From positions 16,369,501 through 16,433,500 of the forward strand of contig CM040096.1 in the NCBI GenBank assembly GCA_022496805.1: 64,000 bases of DNA, written 5' to 3'. Below, in pieces: positions 11,451 to 22,702 of the stretch (its first letter is position 1; each line of letters starts with the position of its first letter). Source of the DNA: Pohlia nutans. Lineage: Eukaryota > Streptophyta > Bryopsida > Bryales > Mniaceae. A program made the translations under genes and the position numbers. The notes under the pieces are model-generated. The model did no database searches, had not been told where the DNA came from, and worked only from the letters and a program-made list of their open reading frames with translations.

Positions 11451-12081
11451 TTTTTTTTTTTTTTTTTTTTGACACAATTAACCCTTAAACGTACCACTCC
11501 TTTGTAGGAAAGTCAAACTACACAATTTAGCCTTCAAGATTTATCAAAATATATTTTGTAATATTTTTCATGCATGGAATTGAATGTTTCCTGTCAGTCT
11601 TGAAATTTTCAGATTTTTTTGATTTAATACGACCTTTTTAACAAATTTTTAAGTCAAATACTTCAAAAAAAAAATTATTACAGAAAAGCTTTAAAAAATT
11701 AATATTTTTTTGGGAGCAGGTACAAATTACAATGGAGAATCACATGATATGTTTTCCATAGAAATTTTTTATTTAAATTTTGAAATTTGAAAGGTGAACA
11801 TTCTATGTAGTGTAATTCAAACCTTGAGCTACAAAGCTTGCACAAGCAATAAAATACTCAATAATTGGAATTTTTAAGATTTGAAAAGTGGAGTTCAAAC
11901 TAGACTTAATAGACTTCATTTTCTTAGTTGGGTGTATTAGCAACAAAAGTCGTCTTCAAGATCAAAATTGGGTTTGACCAACAAACGTCCAGAAACTGGA
12001 TGCCTGGACGTTTAGGGGTTAAAGGAGAACACTTTATTGCGAGAAGGAGACAAAATACAAACCCAATCCCACCGTAAACAG
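11451..12081 (-). mobile_element. Severely 5'-truncated LINE tail, split by a TTAA element
   Basis: On the minus strand this is a LINE 3' end: conserved tail resembling that at 15704-15760, ending ttgtgtc plus poly(A) (plus-strand T run 11451-11470). Removing 11478-12022 leaves about 86 bp. Flanks fit a target-site duplication with one mismatch (tcagtcgattt at 11440-11450, tcagtagattt at 12082-12092). It sits between two related copies of a short repeat (11334-11433 and 12107-12210, both with cacctagaaccgtgggtc). Confidence 0.75.
11478..12022 (+). mobile_element. TTAA-flanked MITE, family A copy 1 (545 bp including both TTAA)
   Basis: Begins TTAACCCTTAAACGT and ends ACGTTTAGGGGTTAA, so TTAA is duplicated outside CCC-starting inverted termini. 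A subterminal palindrome (acgtccag...ctggacgt) lies near the right end. It carries no coding capacity. The same element in inverse orientation lies at 52280-52826, about 96% identical by eye. It interrupts a LINE tail; the LINE copy at 15704 shows the uninterrupted site (gacacaaATAAaggaga). TTAA duplication plus CCC termini fits piggyBac-type mobilisation. Confidence 0.9.
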
Positions 12082-12199
12082 TCAGTAGATTTGTCGACCA
12101 TTTAAACGTCAGCACCTAGAACCGTGGGTCACATTTCGTGCATTCGCGCGTCGTACCTATGACCACAAACAATGTTCCTATAAACGCGAACTGCAGAAT

Positions 12200-13467
12200 G
12201 TGTGACCGTACCTAATACAGAATTTGTAAGAAGTAATTTTGTTGCTAATTGTATCCAAATTTGCTTCATAAAGTTTGGGCTGGATTATTGATACAAAGGA
12301 TTTTTAAAAAAGCAAAAGATGTAGTAGCCAAATTTCCAAGATTTGTAGCCTCTTTAGACCAAGATTTCACCTAGGTGTTGCCTAAGTAGCACTTAGGTAG
12401 CACATGTGTATCACATGTGTATTGATATGAAAAGGAGCCTGGATTGTTCTGCAAGCCATGCAAAAGTAGCAAAATGATATTGTCTCGAAAGTGCCACGTG
12501 TCACTCTGTGATTGGTTTATGGTGACATGGCGTGGAAAATTCAATTGCGATACCTGGCACCTTCACTTATGGTCAATGTGACCGTGCGTCGTTTTTTCGA
12601 CCGTTCAAACGTTTTAGAGCCTGGGACCGCAACCGGGGAGTGTTCGTACGGTGGGCCGAAGACCGTTGGGTCCCTGGACGTGAGGGCAGCGAATGACTGC
12701 CAGGCACGTGGGGGGGGACAGAAGATTCGTTGAGAGGTCCGTTGGCGAGTGGTGACCGGTGCTGCCGGTGGACGGGGCCTGCGTTTTAGAAAAATGATTG
12801 CGCGCGGGGGCCCCCGGCTTTCGGTCCACGGTCCCGTGCAATGCGGAGTCACTTATTTGGGTTGCCACTTGACCGAGTCCACCTGTCGACCGCGATGTTT
12901 CGTTTGCAGTGTGGAGGCTCCACCCTGGCCACAATTGATTGGTTTCGGTGCATCTCACATGCTGATGTGGAATTCTGAGTGGCTTTCGAGTATCTTCCAG
13001 ACGTGATTTGGCATCCCATGTGGCAGGTGAGTGGTTCCAACAATTCAATGCTGACATTATTTTAATTTAATTTTCCTCGAAAGTATCCAACTCGGTGCTA
13101 CAACTTCTACATTTTAGGGTTTAATTTAACTACTTTTTTATTTTAAGAGAACTCGATATTTCTTCATTGTTAGAGTTCTAATTTTGTATATAGATTTTTG
13201 GGACTAAATCCTCTTAAAATAATACAATTATCATGTAGTGGTATTAACCCAAAACGAAGAAATTCAACCATCAAGTCACCCTTGGGAGGTCAAGCACTAG
13301 GAGTGGACTACGTCATGCAAGCCTCTGAACAGGTGCCCGTTTTAAAATATGTAAAATTGAAAATAAAATAAAATAAACCCAGGACACCTACTGTTAGCCT
13401 CTTCTTTACTTCACAGCTGTACAATATAATGCATCTCTAGAATACATATAGACCACGGGATATAGAA
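12200..13467. other. Intergenic, with a GC-rich CpG-containing stretch at about 12580-12960
   Basis: The GC-rich stretch contrasts strongly with the surrounding AT-rich DNA and includes gaccgt.ggtc-type motifs also seen at 11330-11440 and 12107-12200. Open frames through it look like composition artefacts. Function unknown: possibly a remnant of a GC-rich transposon or a regulatory island. Confidence 0.4.
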
Positions 13468-13671
13468 TCAACTTTTTAATATTTTACAAATTTGCCCCAG
13501 GATATGCCTGCATGGTTCATGCCCGGCCCCCTTCTGTCTTGCCACAGAAAATGAGATGTTCACACAATTTTCAAATACCTCTTTGAATCTTGAGGGATCA
13601 TTAGCACACTCAGCTTTTTCTAGTGCAGGTTCATAGAATGTGCCTGCGCCCATAATTGCCACTAATACCAC
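13468..13671 (-). CDS. Candidate orphan terminal exon, unknown product
   Basis: On the minus strand, an acceptor-like sequence (ctatactcag) is followed by a 67-codon open stretch ending in a stop. The encoded segment has protein-like composition (VAIMGAGTFYEPALEKAE, then four spaced Cys) rather than the Lys/Asn/Phe-rich look of random AT-rich frames. No ATG start or upstream exon could be joined to it. I do not recognise the family. It may be a pseudo-exon or chance. Confidence 0.25.
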   Translation of the reverse strand: MVLVAIMGAGTFYEPALEKAECANDPSRFKEVFENCVNISFSVARQKGAGHEPCRHILGQICKILKS

Positions 13672-13739
13672 CTGAGTATAGTTGCTATTACTAAAACAAA
13701 AATGATTTTTATTGGGCTTCAGAGCATGCCCAACAGATT

Positions 13740-14994
13740 TGGGAGTTAATTTAATGTAGAGGAGCTACAACCAAGAACAAACCCAACAACGTCCTGGTTT
13801 TATCACCAAGCTTGTCTCTCGGAGCACAACACAACGTCTCCGAGACAATAATTCAACCGTTGACCAACCAATAATCAACCTTAGTGTGAGAAATTTGAAC
13901 GCGCCAAAGCTCATGTAGATGACAGGCTTCGATACAAGACACAGTCATCCAACTTTATGTTGGTATGAGGCTTGGGTGCTACTAGGTACGCTCTTGGTCC
14001 CTCCCTATCCAAGCTACCATTATCATGTCGTTGGGTGATTGATAATTCATGCTCTAATTCCCACAGTGCCTATTATCCTCAAATTTCTTGCTAAAAATTG
14101 ACTTTGGAAGAATTTTTGCCATCCAATTACATTCTGCGAGTATTTTACTTATAGATACTAGCTAGATTCGTCTTAACTAGCAAAATTTAGGTATGGACTA
14201 GTATATGAGGTTTGGAAATAGATAGTATACCAACATCACTAGTAGGGTTGTTCTTATTGGTTAGTGAAAGAGGATTCCATCGCACCTTATCATGCATTAT
14301 TTGGATACTGCATGAATAAATTATGAACATTTAAAGTACAATTGTTATTACTACCATAGTATGATAGCAGAGTCACTAAAAAATAATTTAAAAAAAAAAC
14401 ATAAGAATGAGAAATTATGAAGACAAAAAAATGAAATTAGAATAAATTGCTTTTAGCTATATTTTCTATTTCTATATAAGGTTCTGAAGCTCTTTGGAGC
14501 TCAAGAACCTTACATAAGCCGTTTGGCCATTTTTAATCTTCTTCTTTTTTTTCCTCAAAAAAATAATCAAGAAATTCATTTTTTGAGGGACTAACTTTAT
14601 TTTTCAAAAGATAACAAATATTTGCTCGCGGGGTGGCCACTTTGCTATAGCATTCCGGTGAACAATATCATTTTTATTGGGTCTTATGAACAAGTGAAAG
14701 AGGATTCCAACACACTTTAACATGCATTATTTGGACACCATATGAATAAGGTATGGATTTTCAAAGTATTGAACATAATTTGACTCTAAGATTTGTTGCT
14801 CAAATGGTGTATAGTACATCTTTATTGTGTTTCTTGTTACTAAAGTGTCTATTCCCGGCAGAAGAGAGTAGTTTTGTCCCAATGGCCTTATGTCCGGTGG
14901 GCACTGGTCATTGACATTACGAACGAACACTTTATTCACACCGGCCTCGAAAGAGGACCGGAGTTTCTATCTATCTAGTACATCTTTATAATAA
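13740..14994. repeat. Intergenic with diverged repeat copies
   Basis: Segments at about 14250-14350 and 14665-14810, and again at 18590-18750, share the pattern gtgaaagag.att...gcattatttgga.ac...tgaata..ttatga. They are old copies of one interspersed repeat. No gene recognised. Confidence 0.5.
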
Positions 14995-15063
14995 CATCTT
15001 CATTCTAGGTAATAATCTAAGTTCAAGAATGTTTTGGCCAAGGCAATTTTTTGGAACAATACC

Positions 15064-15330
15064 TTAATCCCTAAAAAGACAAAGCTCAAATTGGACCTCA
15101 TTTTTTGCAAATTTGTGAAAGTCCTACGAGGACTTCCTTTTGTTCAAATATATATTTTTTATTTTTTATTTTTTATTTTAATTAATTAATTAATTAATTT
15201 TTTTTTTTGACACATGCAATGTTCTTCCAGTGATGTAAAATTTAGTCCCATCTAAATCATATTTATCATAATATGATCAATTGAATTCTTCATTTTTAAA
15301 ACCACTGATCCTTCATCATATAGGGGTTAA
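15064..15330 (+). mobile_element. TTAA-flanked MITE, family E copy 1
   Basis: Starts TTAATCCCTAAA, ends TAGGGGTTAA. Its right half (acacatgcaatgttctt...gtgat.taaaattt...tctaaatcat) matches the elements at 39013-39251 and, inverted, 45623-45862. It contains AT-rich simple sequence (aatt repeats) at about 15177-15200. Confidence 0.75.
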
Positions 15331-15441
15331 GATGAAGAACTTTGGCCATGAATCAAAATTGAAAACAGTTTGTTTATGAGTTAGTACAATAATACCGGTT
15401 CCATTTATAAATGTTGTGACTAAGTTTTTTCGAGCTGCTAA

Positions 15442-15593
15442 CACTAGTAGAAAAGTTTTATTTGGGCACCAAAGAATAGTCAAAACATAGTGCCCAAATC
15501 TAATATTGTCACCAAGCTAGTGCTAATATGGGCCTTCAACATCATACCCTAAGACTATACTTTAGTGCCCAATGACGACCCTTTCTACTAGTG
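15442..15593. mobile_element. CACTA-type MITE, 152 bp
   Basis: Termini CACTAGTAGAAAAG and CTTTCTACTAGTG with 3-bp flanking duplication TAA. The unoccupied paralogue at about 16120-16135 reads agctgcTAAaggta, which confirms the insertion and the TAA duplication. Non-coding. Confidence 0.88.
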
Positions 15594-15703
15594 TAAAGGT
15601 AAAAATGTTCACATAATTTATTGATTTTACAAGCATCTCATTGGATCTTGATAAATCATCAACTAATGAAGAACTCGCCCGTACTTTTTGGCTCCTTGAT
15701 TTT

Positions 15704-15891
15704 TTTATTTTTTATTTTTTGACACAAATAAAGGAGATCCTTTACTGCAAGAAGAAAAAGGCAAGGTACAAATACAAACCAACCCCACCAGATCCAACGA
15801 GGCCGGGGGACACCTAGATACTGCTAACAAAGCTAAATCTAGGACCTATGAATTTCCAATGGGGATAGTCGCCGTTCCGCACCTTGATTTT
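15704..15891 (-). mobile_element. Truncated LINE 3' end, 188 bp
   Basis: Flanked by a perfect 10-bp duplication CCTTGATTTT (15694-15703 and 15892-15901). The minus strand carries a short end of ORF2, a 3'UTR and an A-rich tail after ttgtgtc. Same 3' tail family as 11451-12081 and, more distantly, 22441-26796 and 28737-35821. Confidence 0.8.
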
Positions 15892-16140
15892 CTGAGGCAA
15901 ATTTCCGTTTCCCAAAACTAGAGGCAAACTCACCCTCAAGACACCCATGAGTTTGCAAATAACTCTAATAAACATCTTCATTCTAGGTAATAATCTAGGC
16001 TGGACTATTTTTGGGTTGAGGCAAATTTGGGTGCAACTCCAGCCATGTGGGAAATAGTCTGTTTCAGAGTTGGTACAATAATAGTGGGGTTCCATTCACG
16101 AATGTTGTGGCAAAGTTTTTCCAGCTGCTAAAGGTAGTAT

Positions 16141-19130
16141 CATATGGTTGGCTCTTGTACTCTTGCGATGAGACCATAGTGCATGACAAGAAAAGCATGA
16201 TGAGGCACAATCCTATCCCATCCCGAGGCTGTGAACAACGGCATCCACTGTTGCCATCCATACCTTTGCATTATTTTCTTTGGAAAAGCAAAAGAAAGAT
16301 GATGACCACTACAGTAAAATTGATTTTTCCTGTGAAAAGTTGACAAGCATTTTCCAGCAACTGATGGAAGCTTGTATGATACAATCACGAAATTCAAGGT
16401 AGAGAAAAAGTTGGAAACATTGATTCCGCCGAACTCAAATGGAAATTAGAAATTATTTAGAGTTTGGCTAGGTCAAAACTATAAAAAAAAATGATGACAT
16501 GGAAAATCACACATGGGATTTTGTAGCCTGGCTACAGTGAAAAATGATTGAAATCATTACTACCAATCACAAGTCTCCCAAATATCGAGAATTTGTTGGA
16601 ATCCACACTAAGTGGAATAAATAAACTAATTTTGAACCCCACTGTTGAAGAATCCAGAGATTACGGATGCATGATCTTGTCCATATTACCAGGTAAACAA
16701 CCCCATTTGTGCCATGTGACTATTTCTGATCACTGTGTATGGGTGTATTATATTTAAATTTTGATATGTGCACTATTGGTACACGTTGGAATGGATAGAG
16801 TGACTTCTGAATTCATAACAATAAGTAGCATGCACTGTCTCTGCCTTGGCTCTATAGTAGATGGTGTGGAATATTCCACATCCAACATTACTTCATCAGT
16901 AGCTAAGTGGACAGGTGGAGGCTCATGGCCCATTCACACCAAGCCCATGTCACACTTGCATTTGCGTTCTTAAAACGGAGGAAGGTAAAACCGAGATACA
17001 AAAAAAATATTCGAAGCCTTGTCATTTCTTGCTGCAACTATTGTTCAAGCACTGTGCAACTGCATTACAATGCCGCAAGTACAACCATGCTCGTTTTTTG
17101 CGTTGCGTTCCTTTTTGTCATGAGTTGGAGTAATTTCTAATTGTGTATTTTATATTTCTTAATTGACAACAAATTCCCTCAAAGTTACCTGATGCATGCA
17201 TGCATGCAACAAACATTGGTGTATATGAATGGGCCATCAAGGTGATGAGCAGAGTGTATGAAGGAAAGGCAGAGTGCATGAAGGAAAGACATGAAGGCTA
17301 TTGATGGCCCATTCACACCAAGAAGCTCCAATGCTTGCATTGCGTTCATGGAATGTTGCAAGGTAAAATTTGAATTTAATATACAATTTCTTGTAGTGTC
17401 AGAGCCTTGTCTCTTCCTGCTTTTGGCTAACGCATGCGCGTTAATAGAGTGCAAATTTCTAGAGGCATCCAAAATGCATTGGAGCAACTTTTTGCATGTG
17501 TTAGGTTAAAAAAATAATTACAGGAGCACACCGTAGCTACCAAAAACTTACTTGACAAACGTAGATTCTCTACCGCACTCGCGTTGGATGACTGGTGTGA
17601 ATGGGCCATGGATGTTATGTTGTGGCACAAACTGGTGACTTACCTTACACATCCACATCAACAAAATACTTCAGTGCAATCAAAATTTATAGCATGTTTT
17701 AGGATATGCATATTTTAGTAAAAAGGTGTATTTGGGGCATCAAGTTACAGTGACAAAGCACGGTGCCACATGTCCAATTGAAAACCAAATTACACCCGTT
17801 ATCATCTTTAGTTTCAGAGCCACAGTTAGAGAGATGTTTTTACAAATCCTCGGACTAATTCCGATACGTACTATCCGAATTAGTCAGAGGATATAATAAT
17901 AATAATAAATAATCATTATTTTATTTAGATTATAGTATTTTATTTCAAAATAAAATAGTAAGTTTAGACTATTTTATTCATATTTGGCATGGAAAATTCA
18001 TAGTAACGTGGATTAATTTTTTTAGTGTAGGCCACACTATATCTACATTACTGCAGTTACTACAAGTTATCTCAATTACTCCAACTTAGACTTTCTTCTA
18101 ATTCCACAATTAGTCCAAGTTTATGTTATTAGTCCGAATTGAACTAAAAATGATTGCATGACTTACATTGCAATATCACCATGTTTTTTTTGTGTCAAAA
18201 ACTCTTCGAGAGCAAACAAGTGAAAGAGAGGTTTTGTTTTTTTAATAATAATAATAATAATTATTTTATATAAAAAAAAAAACCCTGAGAGTGCAGTGCT
18301 GGTACTTGAGTGCTGACTGATTGCAGTAAGCATATGAAACACTGTCCTGCTTCTGAAAACAGTACTGTACAGTCCATCTCCACTTTGGTTTGGGAGTACA
18401 ACTAAAGTATACTGATATGAACTTTTTTATGTGGCTACTACAACAAATGTACAGTACATGAACTTTTATATGTATGTAATTTCCATGTAAATGGCTCCAC
18501 CATTGGAGTAAGGTAAGCGACCTAATATCGTCCAAATAGCATGTGATCATGGTTTCCATTTAAACCATTATTAAATTGTTAATGATTGTTGAATTTGTTG
18601 GAAATTGAAAGAGAGATTTAAATACTCTTAGCACGTATTTTTTGGACACCGTATGAATAGGTTATGAATTTTTAGAGTGTCGATTACAAGTGTGTCTAAA
18701 ATTGACCTAAGCTCTCATGTTCAAAAGGTGATAAGAATTTGTAGGGGTTGGTTTTGAATAAGGGTTACAATTAGGTCGCTTAGGTTACACGACGATAAAA
18801 TTGGGGGAACCTTTGAAATGTGGAACTTTAGCACTATCTGTATCAGTGGAATTAGTGTACTTTGATTGATTCTGAATATATGTAGGTATGTATGCATCCA
18901 AAAGAAAGTTTATAATGTATTTGAATTTGTTGGTTTTCTCAATTGCACCAACTAGAAAACCATACCCATTTATGATAACAAATTACTTCCAAATAGAGTG
19001 TATATTCATCTTCTTCCTCCTTCACCATTTCATTATTGAGATGACTTGTAATCGTGTATTTGTGATGCTAGTAGAAGTGACTACATCTCAATTTTTTAAT
19101 ACAACATTTTTATACCTAATTCTAAGCTTG

Positions 19131-19132
<2 letters not shown>
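16141..19132. repeat. Intergenic with repeat fragments
   Basis: 16690-16930 is related in inverse orientation to about 50020-50150 (gaatattccaca, ctaagtggacaggtggaggctca). The 15-mer ggcccattcacacca recurs at 16927 and 17308, and inverted at about 17600. 16690-16810 also resembles the small TIR element at 62911-63041. A TAATAATAATAA-type run is at about 17893-17915. No gene recognised. Confidence 0.5.

Positions 19133-19168
<36 letters not shown>
19133..19168. repeat. (AT)n microsatellite
   Basis: An uninterrupted AT run of 36 nt. Confidence 0.95.
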
Positions 19169-19170
<2 letters not shown>

Positions 19171-19354
19171 CACAAGAAGGCTTCAAAAGAGTAGTCCTAC
19201 ACATACTACACATAATTCAACAAGAATATATGTAGATAATTGTGATGACCCTCTAATAAATTGAATATTTAGTTACTAAGGCAAAATTCTAGTCATAAGA
19301 GTCATTGGAGATTTAAGTGGTGAAAAGAAGAGGCAATTTAATTCGTGTTAACCC

Positions 19355-19937
19355 TTAACCCCTAAAGGACCGGGGGATGTTGAACTTAACTCTTGTTTTC
19401 TTGACTAGCTCTTATAGCAAGCTCAATTCCTCATTGGTGTGAGGTAATTTTGACAATCGGCACCGTTGAAATTAAAGAAGACTTAAGTAGTTTTTTTATG
19501 AAAAACAAAATCAACAAAATCGCACAATTTTTGAGAAAATGCCACCGTTGAGAAGATTGATGGAACTTGTTTGGGGTATTTTGTACACATGCTGAAATCG
19601 GATTGCTCCAAAGTGCTCCAAAAATTCTGAAATTTTTATTGTGAGTAGAAATCATCATTTCAAACATGTGCAAAAAATTTCAAGTAATTTAGAGGTGTGA
19701 GGAGGAAGATATGAGGGTCTGAAGTGACGCCTAGATACCCTCCGTGCAACTCAAAAAAATCACCAAAAATCGCTCACTTGATGAATTTCTGATCAAGAAG
19801 TACCTACAGATTCAGCTCTCAAAAAGAGCCAGGGTCTCTTTGTTGCTCATCCTACAATTCAAAACCCAAGAACCCGAATTTCCTCACTTTCTAGTTCCAG
19901 AAGCCGCGTGGGGGCCTTACGGACGTTTAGGGGTTAA
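19355..19937. mobile_element. TTAA-flanked MITE, family B (583 bp)
   Basis: Begins TTAACCCCTAAAGGACCGGG and ends CGGACGTTTAGGGGTTAA. The termini match family A but the interior differs. A further TTAACCC lies 7 bp before the start (19348), a possible trace of an earlier or adjacent insertion. Non-coding. Confidence 0.8.
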
Positions 19938-20996
19938 AGAAACAAAGCCCCTCCATGGGGTAGCCCAAATGGCATCTTAACATTTTCAAGTTGGAAGCAC
20001 ATACAAGGCATTAAATTTGTTTAAATAAAAAATAAATTCATTAAATAAATAAATCCCACAACAACACCGTTGGGACCGGGCAGTGCCATCTAAGGCCACG
20101 CAACGCTGCAGGCCCCGCAATCCCGTAGCGGCTGTAGGGTCAATTAGGTTGGGACATGCCAACCTCGATTGCTGCAAAGCTTACATGATTCAATTTTCTT
20201 TTTTTAATTCTTTTCTTAGGAGCGTTGTAAGGCAATTGATTAAAAAAAGAAAAAAATGTTGTATCTCAAAGCAAGTCAACTGTTGTTCAACCTCAGTTCT
20301 CCTCTCCCCCAATTCCTTCAATTTCTTGTGGATTGTTCCACAGTTTTCCAAATCCTACTCAACTTGAGAGTCTAGCTTCACTCTTTTCAACAACTTTCCA
20401 AAGCACCAATTCTTACATTTTTAGGTTCACAAAATCTCTTCTTTTTTCCCATTATTCTCTCATAACTAAACCCATGGGGCTTAGTTGTCCCTTTATGGGT
20501 TAAAAATATAAATTACACTATGAAAGATGAATGACCAAGATTAATTTATGGAACTATAATTAATCTATAATTATATAATTACTACAAAAATCTATATAAA
20601 AAAAGGTTTTCTATATCAATCCCTAATCACTCAAAGATTTTTGTTAAAATTAAAATGTGCTATAATATACAATTTCAATACTTTTAAAAATAAAATTTTA
20701 ATAATGATAATTTGAAATTATATATGCAATTGGATTTGAAGAAAACATTATATATTCTTGTCATATTAGTTTAGGGGTATTTAACTTTGAAAATTCACCA
20801 AAAGTTCCAATGACAATTACATCGGACTTTGTTAAATTAAAGTTGGATGGAAATAGGGACTCATTGTTGCAATTATTTTGTCATGGCAAGCCAACCCCAT
20901 TATGTGAACTGTCTTGTCAACATGAGACATAATGAAACACAATGAAATGAAATAGTCCATCCTCAACGGTTACTCTTGGAGCACTACTCTCTTGAG
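19938..20996. other. Intergenic, AT-rich
   Basis: No gene recognised. An isolated TTAA-type terminus (gtccctttatgggttaa) ends at 20503, possibly a decayed element. 20860-20996 resembles 28600-28720 and 36900-37030 (an old repeat with a shared segment cct(c)aac.gtt...ggagcactact). Confidence 0.45.
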
Positions 20997-21326
20997 CTAT
21001 GTTTGCTTATTTAAAAAGTCATATCAAAGGTTATATCAAAGGTTATTTAAAATGTTATTTCAAAAATTATATATATATATATAGTTATTTAAAAAAATAT
21101 TCAAAACACTATTTATTATCGTCACAACTTGATCACGCTTTATAAAGAGGCGACGGAAAGATGGGAAGAAAGAAGTAGTCAGGGCAGGTGGGGATGGGCC
21201 CTTGCATTTTAAATATAACAAATGGTGTTTTGAATAACCTTTGAAATGACCTTTGAAACAACCTTTCTAATAATCTTTAAAATACCTTTTGAAATGACCT
21301 TTTAAATACGATCGGTGCAAACATAG
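20997..21326. mobile_element. Non-autonomous TIR element, about 330 bp
   Basis: Ends CTATGTTTGC and GCAAACATAG with further imperfect inverted similarity inwards (tatttaaaa.gtcat.tcaaa). Inside, motifs of the aaaggttat/aaccttt type recur. No clear target-site duplication, so the superfamily is not assigned. Confidence 0.55.
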
Positions 21327-21421
21327 AATAATTAGATTCCATTTGTGGGAGGTAAAATTTCAAAGTTACATTTTTTTAATGTCTAGAAAAATGGATTATC
21401 TTTGTATAAGTGTGTTGCAAA

Positions 21422-21834
21422 CCCGGGGAGGTCACTCCATTGTCAAGTTGAAAACCACGTGCGAACAAAATAAATCTAAGTTTTCTAAGTTGCATCACCA
21501 AAATGGGTCAAAATTTTATCAATTTATTTTCATGAGTAGATATACTCAGTATCTATTACATAGTAAAAAAAAGATAACCAAATTTGATGATCTTTCTTTT
21601 TTTATAAAACATACCGTTTCTAACTAGAATGACGTAGAAATGAACTAAAACAATTACTAAAAAAAATGAAGATGACTAAAAATTTCAAAAAAATATACAA
21701 AAGATGTTATCAATGGTTACATATATGTAGAAAAAATATCATAATTTTTAAAATTATTTATGGCATATAATATAGGGGTAGCAAACTTTGTTCGCACGTG
21801 GTGTTCAACTTGACAATGGAGTGACCTCCCCGGG
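21422..21834. mobile_element. TIR element, 413 bp, with about 48-bp near-perfect TIRs and 8-bp duplication
   Basis: Starts CCCGGGGAGGTCACTCCATT and ends in its inverse; the arms (21422-21469 and 21787-21834) differ at about one position. The flanks are a perfect 8-bp duplication GTTGCAAA (21414-21421, 21835-21842). The interior is AT-rich and non-coding. Eight-base duplications suit hAT or P-like families, while TIRs this long suit Mutator-like ones, so assignment is open. Confidence 0.85.
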
Positions 21835-22079
21835 GTTGCAAATGGAAATTGCTATTGCCTAACTTTGTTTACAAAGTAAAAAATACAGAATTGCAATATT
21901 TTTGAAATGTTAAAAATTTACCTCTTGAGTAAAGTAATGATACTTTCATGATCAAATCTTTAACTTTTTTTTGCTAATCAATGTAAGATGAAATTTGAGC
22001 CATTTATAAAAGGACATATATGCTAAAAACATAACTTGCATTTTTGGTAAATCGTCACAATTAAGTGCTTTAAAGTTTT

Positions 22080-22200
22080 TCTTATCACAAATATATATCA
22101 ATATTTTTCCAATTTGATCATATAGATCATTTCGATTCATGGTGCATAAGATAATCTCTTTTGACAAAAACTTCAAAATGTTGTAATTTCTACAAGCGCT
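22080..22200. repeat. Interspersed repeat fragment related to 27860-27970
   Basis: Shares tttgatcatatagat.atttc.att.atg...cataagata.t.tcttttga and aaaatgttgta with 27860-27970, at moderate identity. Confidence 0.6.
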
Positions 22201-22702
22201 CCGCTTATCTCCGCACTACTAGTGACAAAGTGAAAGGTCATGAAATTGAAAAAACGTGAAAGGCTAAGTTACTTCACATAATGATCTACGAAGAAGAAAT
22301 GGAACACGGAATGAAACAATCATGGGAAGACCATCCAAGGATGTGAAAGGCATGTTACATCATAAAAAACCCTACGATAGAACTGACGGCTCGTGGCTTG
22401 TGGCTTGCTAGCTCGTCGGTTGACTTACATACTCTATAAGTTTTTTTTTTTTTTTTTTTTTGAAACAAATGAAACGGAATTTTATTGCAAGGGAGAAACC
22501 AAAGAGCCACAAAAAAACAAACCACACCAGCCACAAGTGGCCTGGCAAGAAGACAAGACAAACACACAGACCCGACACAGAAGGCAGAGGGGGGCCACCC
22601 CACGCAGAGCGCAGGGAAGGGGCCGTTAGGTCCTTCCCGGCCCGGCCGGGGTGGCGCTTAAGGCGGTTGGAAAACGAAGCCACCCATGGGGCCCGTGAGC
22701 AC

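Larger units (their letters stand above)
14980..16140 (+). repeat. Duplicated block: copy A (14980-15670, interrupted) and copy B (15960-16140)
   Basis: Both copies share acatcttcattctaggtaat, then ggc.a.ttttgg, and then gttggtacaataat...ggttccatt...aatgttgtg...agctgctaa in the same order. Copy A is enlarged by a TTAA element (15064-15330) and a CACTA MITE (15442-15593). Copy B gives the pre-insertion sequence for the CACTA element. Confidence 0.7.
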
